A stretch of DNA of 64,000 bases from Nicotiana tabacum (lineage: Eukaryota; Streptophyta; Magnoliopsida; Solanales; Solanaceae). Made by a program: the position numbers and the translations under genes. Location: the NCBI RefSeq assembly GCF_000715075.1, contig NC_134101.1, positions 25,164,822 through 25,228,821 of the forward strand. The letters are read 5' to 3'. The notes beneath the pieces were generated by a model. That model saw only the letters and a list, made by a program, of their open reading frames with translations, was not told where the DNA came from and ran no database searches. Shown one piece after another: positions 10,610 to 20,619 of this stretch (position 1 is its first letter; every line of letters begins with the position of its first letter).

Positions 10610-12050
10610 GTAAGTGTTCTTAACTCAATCTTGGTTAGATTACTCGAATCCATCACTGTTTTTAACACTTAATTGGTGATTTAAGTTGGAAAAATTTGAA
10701 AACTCTCTTGGATAGATTTGTCGATTTGAGGGTCGAATCGTTATTGAAATTTAGTCAATTTGATATGGTTAGACTCGTGGTTGAATGGGCGTTCATATTT
10801 CGTAACTTTCGTCGGATTCCGAGATGTGGGCCCCACGGGCCATTTTTGAATTAATTTCGGATTTTTATTGAAAAATGTAGTATTTTCTTATAGAATTAAT
10901 TCTATAATTTCTGTTGACTGTATCGAATTAATTATGACTAGATACGAGTCGATCGGAGTCGAAAAATCGAGGAAAAAGCATAATACTTGATTAAATTGGA
11001 GCAAGTCGAGTTAAGTGACTTGTCTAACCTTGTGTGGGGGAAATTTTTCCTAGGATTGATATTAATGTGATTTTTGAATTGAGTTGAAAGTCGTGTACAC
11101 GAGGTGACGAGTGTGTACACGGGTTAATTTGAAGAATTATATATTTTTTTAATTTGTGTAAATCATTGTTGTGCATTTATTAAAATATTCTATATTGTTA
11201 TATTCTTCATCATTGATTAAATGTTTATATTTTAAATTTGTTTGATCTTCTCCTGCTAATTGTTTTATCTGTTTAGTTGGAACTTGGTTTCTTTTATTCT
11301 GTGCATTATTTGAAGGTTGATTTTCTCTAAATTAAACATTATTAATTTGAAGTATTCGGCATTTTTAAACTTGATATTGAAGCAACATGTTAAAGAATTC
11401 AAAATATTATTTTCCTGAATTATTTTGGCAAGTTAAATTATTTGAGCACTTGAGGTGCAAATTATGATATATTGTGATATTGATACGTATGCGGTGGTAT
11501 AAGGTCTGAGTGTTAAAATGTATGCGGTGAGATAAGGGTGGCTTGATACGCGTGGCTAGTAGGGGTAACTACTAGAAGTCATGCGGTGTGATAAGGGTGG
11601 CTAAAATGCGGGATGCTATTTCGGGAAAAATATTTTCTTTAAATAAATTGTGAAGGCTCCCGCGGTGGTATAAGAAAATGAGATATTGTGAATTTGTTTA
11701 TGATTTGGAACTACGATGCGGTACCTCGGGAGTGCCCTTGTTGATATTGATTTATGGCCATAGTTGCTTTCGATTAATTGTTGTGATTTTCATAAAGTTG
11801 AAGAAAATTCTGTTTTGATTCCACGAGATATTATTTGCAATTATTTAGTGTCATTAAATGTGACATACTATTTGATTCACTTCCAATGTCATTTTCTTTT
11901 ACTACATTAATAAATATTTTACCATGCCATTATTATATTCCAGTAGGGCCTCACCTGACCTCGTCACTACTCTACCGAGGTTAGGCTTGGCACTTACTGG
12001 GTACCGTTGTGGTGTACTCATACTACGCTTCTGCACATCTTTTTGTGCAG
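10610..12050 (+). other. Putative LTR-internal intron (GTAAGTG ... TTTTTGTGCAG)
   Basis: A consensus-like 5' splice site (GG|GTAAGTG) lies ~90 bp after the TATA-like site, and a U-rich 3' splice-like site (TTTTTGTGCAG) lies near the LTR's end. Both are kept in the 3' LTR (18847 and 20284), and equivalents are seen in the other LTR families. That they form an intron is inference; no transcript evidence is available. Confidence 0.4.
11092..11121 (+). promoter_or_regulatory. Stem-loop with invariant AGGTGACGAG loop (chromovirus 5' LTR)
   Basis: Arms 11092-11101 and 11112-11121 pair over ten positions (nine Watson-Crick plus one G-T) around the 10-base loop AGGTGACGAG. The counterpart in the 3' LTR (19328-19357) has loop AGGTGACAAG and one weakened pair. 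Equivalent structures with different stems occur in every long LTR of the window. Confidence 0.8.
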
Positions 12051-12388
12051 ATCCAGGTACATTTTACCAGCCTAGACGACAGTGAGTTACCTGCGCACGG
12101 AGACTTCGAGGTATATTTGCCAGCGTCCGCAGACTCCGGAGTCCCCTTCTATCATTTTATGTTGCTTCCTTATATTTTATTTAGACCTTGACTTATAGAG
12201 ACATTGAGAATAAATTTTTAGAAGCTTGTGACTTATTTCTACCGGGTTTTGGGAGTAGTAATCATTTGAATTGTAGATTATTTATTTTAAGATATTTATG
12301 ATTATTCCGCATTGAAAGGCTTACCTAGTCTTAGAGACTAGGTGCCATCATGACACTCTACAGAGGAAAATTTGGGGTTGTGACAAGT

Positions 12389-12400
12389 TGGTATTAGAGC
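12389..12400 (+). other. Chromovirus primer-binding site
   Basis: TGGTATTAGAGC, three bases after the LTR; one C-to-T change from the initiator Met-tRNA complement TGGTATCAGAGC. Confidence 0.88.
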
Positions 12401-12520
12401 ACCAGGTTCATAGGTGTTATGAGTCACAAGCAAGTTTAGTAGAGTCTTGCGGATCAGTACGGAGACGTCTGTACTTATCTTCGAGAGGCTATGGAACTGT
12501 TAGAAATTATTCACTTTTTT
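12401..12520 (+). promoter_or_regulatory. Conserved leader block after the PBS (candidate packaging signal)
   Basis: This stretch contains AGTTTAGTAGAGTCTTGCGG and CTGTACTTATCTTCGAGAGG. It is clearly shared with the leader of the minus-strand gag-only element (about 33500-33395) and of the gag-less element (about 52115-52245). Conservation in an element without gag argues for a role in cis such as RNA packaging or dimerisation. Function is inference. Confidence 0.5.
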
Positions 12521-12586
12521 GATTCCTTATCGTGTGCCTTTGTTGATTTCAAGGTTCTTAACAATTGTCTTTATATTCTCTCACAG

Positions 12587-14030
12587 ATGGTGAGGATACG
12601 CACAACTGGATCTGATGATCAGACACCCGCGCCCCCTGTTGGAGCCGCAAGAGGCCAAGGTCGGGGCAGAGGCCGAGCCAGAGGCCGAGGAAGACCACGT
12701 GGTGTAGCCAGAGCATCTGCACGAACTGCTGCACTAGAGCCACCAGTAGCTCCAGTTGGAGAGCAGGCACCTGAGACGCCTGTTACTACTCCTGCACTTC
12801 AGGAGACTCTTGCCCAGTTTTTGAGCATGTTTGGCACTTTAGCTCAGGCAGGATTAATTCCACTTGCTCCTGCCACATCTCAGGCTGGGGGAGGAGCGCA
12901 GACTCCTGCCACCCATACTCCAGAGCCACATGCCCAAGTTGACCATGCCCCAGAGGTTATACCAGTGCAGCCAGTTGTCCCAGTTCGGCCTGAGATTAGG
13001 ACAGCAGTTTCAGAGGGAGAGCAGCTCAGGCTCGATAGGTATAAGAAGTACCACCCTCCCACTTTCAGCAGTCTAGCTTCAGAGGATGCTCAAGATTTTC
13101 TAGAGGAATGTCACTGTATCCTTCGTACTATGGGTATTGTAGATTCCAGTGGAGTTTCTTTCACGGCATTCCAGTTTAGAGGAGCAGCCTACCAGTGGTG
13201 GCGGGCATATGAGTTAGATAGTCCGGCTGAGGCAGCTTCACTTACTTGGACTCAATTTTCAAATATGTTCTTGAGGGAGTATATTCCTCAGAGTCTTAGG
13301 GATGCTTGGCGCGCAGAGTTTGAGCAGCTGTACTAGGGTTCTATGACCGTGTCAGAATATGCAGTCTGATTTAGTGATTTGGCTAGGCATGCACTAGCCT
13401 TAGTTGCTACTGTTCGAGAGCAGGTTCGTAGGTTTATTGAGGGTCTTCACCCTAGTATCAGATACAGTATGTCCCGAGAGCTAGAGATGGACATCACATA
13501 CCAACAGGTGGTGTCAATTGCTAGAAGATTGGAAGGTATGCGGACTCGGGAGAGGGAAGAGAGGGAAGCTAAGAGACCCCTAGATTCTGGCACATATAAT
13601 AATTCTCGTGCCCCAGTTGCAGCCCGACATGGTAGAGGTTATGTGAGTCATCCTATTCATTCAGCACTTCCAGCTTCCGGTGGTATTCCGACTACTCCCA
13701 GACCTCAGGTTCCATATTATGCACCACCAGTGTCTTCTGTACCTCCTATACGGGGTGCTTTCAGCGGACAGTCTAGTCGATCAGGCCCGAGCCAGTCCCA
13801 GCAGCCACGTTCTCCAAGGGCTTATTTTGAGTGTGGTGACACTCGCCATATTATGAGAGATTGCCCCAGATTTAGGAGGGGTGCACCTCCACAGGGTCCT
13901 CCGGCTTCTCAGGCCATGATTTCTGCACCAGTTGCCACTCCACCGGTACAGCCAGCTAGAGGTGGAGGTCGGACAGGTAGAGGTCGCCCTAGAGGAGGAG
14001 GCCAGGCCAGATATTATGCCCTTCCTGCTA
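12587..14030 (+). pseudogene. Chromovirus Gag
   Basis: The start is the ATG at 12587, preceded by TCACAG; homology with the minus-strand gag of 32244-33323 begins at this Met. An Arg/Gly-rich basic segment (GRGRGRARGRGRPRG) is followed by a proline-rich linker, then the retrotransposon Gag core (about 13020-13550) with RYKKYHPPTFS, GAAYQWWRAYE and FLREYIPQSLRDAW. Then come a Pro/Ser-rich linker and a knuckle at about 13824-13866 reading [14 protein letters not shown], in which the first Cys is replaced by Tyr. Two in-frame stops break the core, TAG 13334-13336 and TGA 13367-13369. The gag-only element reads CAG and AGA at these codons. The frame continues directly into pol. Confidence 0.93.
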
Positions 14031-17000
14031 GGACAGATGTTGTTGCATCTGATTCTGTCATCACGGGTATTATTCTGGTTTGTCATAGAGATGCGTCAGT
14101 CTTATTTGATCCAGGCTCCACTTATTCTTATGTGTCATCTTATTTTGCCCCGTATTTGGGCGTATCACGTGATTCCTTGAGTTCTTCTGTTTATGTATCT
14201 ACACCCGTGGGTGAATCTATTATTGTGGATCGTGTGTATCGGTCGTGTTTAATTATTATCAGTGGTTTTGAGACCAGAGCTGATTTATTATTGCTCAGTA
14301 TGGTGGATTTCGATATTATTTTGGGCATGGACTGGTTGTCGCCCTATCACGCTATTCTTGATTGTTACGCCAAGACGGTGACGTTGGCTATGCCAAGTCT
14401 ACCGCGGCTAGAGTGGAGAGGTACCTCAGATCATGTTCCTAGCAGGGTTGTTTCATTTCTTAAAGCTCAACGAATGGTTGAGAAGGGGTGTGATGCGTAT
14501 CTGGCCTATGTGAGAGATGTTAGTATTGATACTCCTAATGTGGAGTCAGTTCCTGTAGTAATGGATTTTCCTGATGTATTTCCAGCAGATCTTCCGGGTA
14601 TGCCGCCCGACATGGATGTTGACTTTGGCATTGATATATTACCAGGCACTCAGCCCATTTCTATTCCACTATATCATATGGTCCCAGCAGAGTTGAAAAA
14701 ATTAAAAGAACAGTTACAGGAGTTGCTTGATAAGGGTTTCATTCAGCCCAGTGTATCGCCTTGGGGTGCTCCTGTCTTATTTGTAAAGAAGAAGGATGGT
14801 TCTATGAGGATGTGTATTGATTACTGCCAGTTGACCAAGATTACAGTGAAGAATAGGTATCCATTGCCACGTATTGATGACCTATTTGATCAGCTTCAGG
14901 GTGCCAGGGTATTCTCAAAACTTGACTTGCGTTCAGGCTATCATCAGTTGAAGATTCGAGATCCAGATATCCCGAAGACTTCTTTCAGGACTCGGTACGG
15001 TCATTTCCTTGTGATGTCTTTTGGGCTAACCAATGCCCCAGCAGCATTTATGCACTTAATGAATAGTGTATTTCAGCCCTATCTTGATTCCTTCGTCATT
15101 ATGTTTATTGACGACATCCTGGTGTATTCCCGGAGTCAGGAAGATCATGAACAACACCTGAGGACTGTGCTTCAGATTTTGAGAGAAAAGAAGTTATATG
15201 CAAAATTTTCAAAGTGTGAATTCTGGCTTGATTCAGTGGGATTTTTGGGTCATATAGTTTCGTGCGAGGGGATCAAGGTAGATCCAAAGAAGATTGAAGC
15301 AGTGCAGAGTTGGTCCAAACCGTCCTCAGTTACGGAAATCCAGAGTTTCCTTGGTTTGGCTAGGTATTATCGCCAATTTGTAAAGGGTTTCTCTTCTATT
15401 GCTGCATCTATGACCAAATTGACCCAGAAGGGTGCTCCGTTCAGGTGGACTGAGGAATGTGAGGAAAGTTTCCAAAAGCTCAAGACAGCTTTGACTACAG
15501 CCCCAGTATTGGTATTACCTACATGTACATGATCTTATACTGTGTATTGTGACGCGTCGCGTATTGGTCTCGGCGCAGTTTGATGCAAGACGGTAGGGTG
15601 ATTGCTTACGCGTCCAGACAGTTAAAGGTGCATGAAAATAATTATCATGTACATGACCTGGAGTTAGCAGCTATTGTTCATGCCTTAAAATTTTGGCGGC
15701 ATTATTTGTACGGTGTCCATTGTGAAATCTACACCGATCACCGGAGTCTACAACATCTGTTTAAACAGAAGGATCTTAATTTGCGGCAGCGGAGATGATT
15801 GGAGTTACTTAAGGATTATGATATCGCCATTCTCTATCATCCGAGAAAGGCCAATGTGGTGGTCGATGCCTTGAGTCGTAAGGCAGAGAGTTTGGGCAGC
15901 TTAGCATATTTACCGGTAGCAGAGAGGCCTTTAGCCATGGATGTTCAGGCCTTGGCCAACCAGTTTGTTAGATTGGATGTTTCCGAGCCGAGTCGGATTT
16001 TTGCTTGCGTGGTTTCCCAGTCTTCACTTTATGATCGTATCAGGGAACGTCAGTATGATGACCCCCATCTGCTTGTCCTTAAGGATACAGTTCAGCACGG
16101 TGATGCCAAGGAAGTCACTATTGGAGAAGACGATGTACTACGGATGCAGGGCAGGCTATGTGTACCTAATGTGGACGGATTACGTGAGTTGATTCTCCAG
16201 GAGGCTCACAGTTCGCGGTACTCCATTCATCCAGGTGCTGCGAAGATGTATCAGGACTTGAGACAACACTATTGGTGGAGGCGGATGAAGAAGGACATAG
16301 TGGGGTACGTATCTCGGTGTTTAAATTGTCAACAGGTAAAATATGAGCATCAACGACCGGGTGGATTACTTCAGAAGTTAGAGATTCCAGAATGGAAATG
16401 GGAGCGGATCACTATGGATTTCGTTGTTGGGCTCCCACGGACTCAGCGAAAGTTGGACGCAGTTTGGGTGATTGTGGATAGGCTGACCAAATCAGCTCAT
16501 TTCATTCCTGTGATTACTACTTACTCTTCAGAGCAGCTGGCTCAGGTATATATTCGCGAGATTGTCAGACTTCACGGTGTACCAGTTTCTATCATCTCTG
16601 ACCGGGGTACACAGTTTACCTCACGGTTTTGGAGGGCAGTTCAACGTGAGTTGGGTACTTGGGTAGAGTTGAGTACAGCATTTCACCCTCAGACGGACGG
16701 GCAATCTGAATGCACTATCAGATACTGGAGGATATGCTTTGTGCGTGTGTGATAGATTTTGGGGGTGCTTGGGATCAGTTCTTACCACTTGCGGAGTTTT
16801 CTTACAACAACAGTTACCAGTCAAGCATTCAGATGGCTCCGTATGAGGCCTTGTATGGTAGGCGGTGCCAGTCTCCAGTGGGTTGGTTCGAACCAGGCGA
16901 GGCTAGACTTTTGGGTACAGACTTGGTTCAGGATTCCTTGGAAAAGGTTAAGTTGATTCAGGATCGACTTTGTACAGCCCAATCTAGACAGAAGAGTTAT

Positions 17001-17486
17001 GCAGATCGGAAGGTTCGTGATGTTGCATTCATGGTTGGTGAGCGGGTATTGCTCCGGGTTTCGCCTATAAAGGGTGTGATGAGTTTCGGGAAGAATGGCA
17101 AGTTGAGCCCTAGGTATATTAGGCCTTTTGAGATTCTTGAGAGAGTTGGAGAGGTGGCTTACAGACTTGCACTACCACCTAGTCTTTCTGGGGTTCATCC
17201 GGTATTCCATGTTTCTATGCTTCGGAAATATCACGGCGATCTGTCTCATGTGTTAGACTTCAGTTCGGTTCAATTAGATAAGAATCTATCTTATGTTGAG
17301 GAACCAGTGGCTATTTTAGATAGGCAGGTTCGAAAGCTGAGGTCAAAGAACATTGCTTCCGTAAAGGTTCAGTGGAGGGGTCATCCGGTCGAGGAGGCGA
17401 CTTGGGAGGTCGAGAATGATTTACGCAACTGTTATCCACACTTATTCACCAGCTCGGGTACTTTTTCTAACTCCGTTCGAGGATGA
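14031..17486 (+). pseudogene. Chromovirus Pol: protease, RT, RNase H, integrase, chromodomain
   Basis: Domains in order: aspartic protease near 14105 ([11 protein letters not shown], Pro in the place of the usual Ser or Thr of the D-S/T-G triad); RT about 14640-15300 with [13 protein letters not shown] and catalytic FIDD (15103-15114); RNase H from about 15535 with [12 protein letters not shown]; integrase zinc domain (IHPGAAKMYQDLRQHYWW, CLNCQQVK), then MDFVVGLP, SDRGTQF and DGQSE catalytic sites; chromodomain near the end (VKVQWRGHPVEEATWEVE). Breaks: TGA 15530-15532, a one-base loss near 15573, TGA 15796-15798, and another one-base loss near 16720. The stop at 17484-17486 lies inside a conserved small hairpin near the polypurine tract. 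The chromodomain directs integration to heterochromatin in related elements. Confidence 0.95.
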
Positions 17487-17509
17487 ACGTTTGTTTTAGA
17501 GGTGGAGAA
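17474..17509 (+). other. Polypurine tract with upstream hairpin
   Basis: CGTTCGAGGATGAACG (17474-17489; stem CGTTC/GAACG) is followed by a TTTTAGAGGTGGAGAA tract that touches the 3' LTR. The same arrangement occurs at 56243-56277 and, inverted, at 30946-30981. Confidence 0.8.
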
Positions 17510-20500
17510 TGTGATGACCCAAAATGTCATCTTTAAATTTAATGATTAATTATGTGATCTAAGTACTATTTACCATTACACGACTTGCGTGTGCAGTCCG
17601 TAAAAATTTTTCCGGAAAGTTTTCAGGTGAAAAATGGATTAAAATGTGAATTAGATGTTTAAAATAAAACTGAGTTGACTTTGGTCAATATTTTAAGAAA
17701 ATGGACTCGGATCAGTGTTTTGACAGTTTTGGTAGGTCCGTATCGTGAATTGTGACTTGGGCGTATGCCCGGAACTAAATTCCGAGGTCACTAGCCCGAG
17801 ATATGGAATTTTAATCAAAAGTTTAAAGTTTGAGTTCAAATAGTGACTGGATATCGAATTATGTGCAAATTACCCCGGAATAGAATTTTGATGATTCCAA
17901 CAGCTCCGTATGGTGATTTTGGACTTAGGAGCGTGATCGGAATCTTCTTTGGAAGTCCGTAGTGAAATTAGTCTTGAAATGGCTAAAATAGAAATTTTAA
18001 AGTTTGAAAGTTTGACCGGGGAGTTGACTTTTTGATATTGGGGTCGGAATCCAGTTTTGAAAATTTTCACAGCTCCGTTATGTCATTTGTAACTTGGGTG
18101 CAAAATTTGAGGTTAATCGGACTTGATTTGATAGGTTCCGGTGTTGTTTGTAGAAATTAGAAATTTCAAAGTTCATTAGGCTTGAATTGGGGTGAAATTC
18201 ATGGTTTTAGCGTTGTTTGAGGTGATTTGAGGATTCGACCAAGTTCGTATAATATTTTAGGACTTGTTGGTATATTTGGTTGAGGTCCCGAGGGCCTCGG
18301 GTGAGTTTCGAATGGTTAACGGATCAAGAATTGAACTAGAACAGCTGCTGCAATTTCCTTATGTTGGAAATTTTGCTTCTGCCCAGAAATCGAGGCCAGA
18401 TCGAGCTTAGGGTGAAGGGCCACGATCGAAGCCCAGATTGAGCTCAGAATCGAGGGCCACGATCGAAGCCATGATCGAGCCCAGAGTCGAGGGCCACGAT
18501 CGAAGCCATGATCGAGCCCACGGTCGAGGGCCACGATCGAATCCCGGGTCGAACTCATAATCGAAGGCCATGACCGAGGGCCATGATCGGACCCCATGAT
18601 CGGACTCCCCATGATCGAGGCCCATGATCGGACTCTCATGATCGAGGTCCAGGATCAGACTCTCATGATCGAGGTCCAGGATCAGACTCTCACGATCGAG
18701 GTCCAGGATCGGACTCCACGATCGAGGTCAGCCTGGACAGATGTAAGTTATAAAAACAGGGGGGGTTTCGCCCCATTCGCCATTTTTAACAACTTGGAGC
18801 TTGAGCAGAGGCGATTTTTGATATATCTTCAAGGAAAAACATTGGGGTAAGTGTTCTTAACTCAATCTTGGTTAGATTACCCGATCCATCACTGTTTTTA
18901 ACACTTAATTGGTGATTTAAGTTTGAAAAATTTGAAAACCCTCTTGGATAGATTTGTCGATTTGAGGGTGGAATCGTTATTGGAATTTAGTCATTTTGGT
19001 ATGGTTAGACTCTTGGTTGAATGGGCGTTCATATTTCGTAACTTTTGTCGGATTCCGAGATGTGGGTCCCACGGGCCATTTTTGAATTAATTTCCGATTT
19101 TTATTGAAAAATATAGTATTTTCTTATAGAATTAATTCTATAATTTTTGTTGACTGTATCGAATTAATTATGACTAGATACGAGTCGATCGGAGTCGAAA
19201 AATTAAGGAAAAAGCATAATACTTGATTAAATTGGAGCAAGTCGAGGTAACTGACTTGTCTAACCTTGTATGGGGGAAATTTTCCCTATGATTGATATTA
19301 ATGTAATTTTTGAATTGTGTTGAAAGTCGTGTACATGAGGTGACAAGTGTGTACACGGGCTAAATTTGAAGAATTTTTTTTTTTAATTTGTGTAAATCAT
19401 TGTTGTGCATTTATTAAAATATTCTATGTTGTTATATTCTTCATCATTGATTAAATATTTATATTTTAAAATTGTTTCATCTTCTCCTGCTAATTGTTTT
19501 ATCTATTTAGTTGGAACTTGGTTTCTTTTATTCTGTTCATTATTTGAAGGTTGATTTTCTCTAAATTAAACATTATTAATTTGAAGTATTCAGCATTTTT
19601 AAACTTGATATTGAAGCAACGTATTAAAGAATTTAAACTATTATTTTCCTGAATTATTTTAGCAAGTTAAATTATTTGAGCACTTGAGGTACAAATTGTG
19701 ATATATTGTGATATTGATACGCATGCGGTGGTATAAGGTCTGAGTGTTAAAACGCATACGGTGAAATAAGGGTGGCTTGATACGCGTGGCTAGTAGGGGT
19801 AACTACTAAAAGTCATGCGGTGTGATAAGGGTGGCTAAAACACGGGATGCTATTTCGGGAAAAATGTTTTCTTTAAATAAATTGTGAAGGCTCCCGCTAT
19901 GGCATAAGAAAATGAGATATTGTGAATTTGTTTATGATTTGGAACTACGAGGCGGTACCTTGGGAGTGCCCTTGTTGATATTGATTTATGGCCATAGTTG
20001 CTTTCGATTAATTGTTGTGATTTTCATAAAGTTAAAGAAAATTCTGTTTTGATTCCACGAGATATTATTTGTAATTATTTAGTATCATTAAATGTGACAT
20101 ACTATTTGATTCACTTCCAATATCATTTTATTTTACTACATTGATAAACATTTTACCATGCCATTATTATATTTCAGTAGGGCCTCACGTGACCTCGTCA
20201 CTACTCTACCGAGGTTAGGCTTGGCACTTACTGGGTACCGCTGTGGTGTACTCATACTACGCTTCTGCACATCTTTTTGTGCAGATCCAGGTACATTTTA
20301 CCAGCCTAGACGTCAGTGAGTTACCTGCGCACGGAGACTTCGAGGTATATCTGCCAGCGTCCGCAGACTCCGGAGTCCCCTTCTATCATTTTATGTTGCT
20401 TCCTTATATTTTATTTAGACCTTGACTTATAGAGACATTGAGAATAAATTCTTAGAAGCTTGTGACTTATTTCTACCGGGTTTTGGGAGTTGTAATCATT

Positions 20501-20619
20501 TGAATTGTAGATTATTTATTTTAAGATATTTATGATTATTCCGCATTGATAGGCTTACCTAGTGTCAGAGACTAGGTGCCATCACGACACCCTACGGAGG
20601 GAAATTTGGGGTCGTGACA
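17510..20619 (+). repeat. 3' LTR of the chromovirus
   Basis: 3110 bp, closely similar to 9283-12385 and with all its landmarks: array about 18380-18730, TATA-like 18749-18756, donor-like GT at 18847, stem-loop 19328-19357, acceptor-like hairpin 20265-20284. It ends GGTCGTGACA before the duplication GCTAG. Confidence 0.96.

Larger units (their letters stand above)
9283..12385 (+). repeat. 5' LTR of the chromovirus
   Basis: Starts TGTGATGACCC and ends GGTTGTGACA, so its ends are an imperfect inverted repeat. Ordered landmarks: CpG-rich GATCGAG array (10160-10500), TATAAAAA (10513-10520), GTAAGTG donor-like site (10610), AGGTGACGAG stem-loop (11092-11121), GCGGTG-TATAAGG repeats (about 11485-11720), hairpin CTGCACATCTTTTTGTGCAG (12031-12050), and a terminal dyad CCTAGTC/GACTAGG (about 12326-12345). 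The same order recurs in other LTRs of the window. Confidence 0.95.
9283..20619 (+). mobile_element. Complete Ty3-gypsy chromovirus (Tekay/Del-like), nested in copia
   Basis: LTRs of 3103 bp (9283-12385) and 3110 bp (17510-20619) flank a 5.1-kb internal region with PBS, gag-pol and polypurine tract. The 5-bp duplication GCTAG at 9278-9282 and 20620-20624 is perfect, and the copia reading frame resumes across the site. Lineage comes from the C-terminal chromodomain and the long LTRs. The coding region has several stops and two frameshifts, so it is not autonomous now. The two LTRs are very similar with scattered substitutions, so insertion is fairly recent compared with the copia host. Confidence 0.97.
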
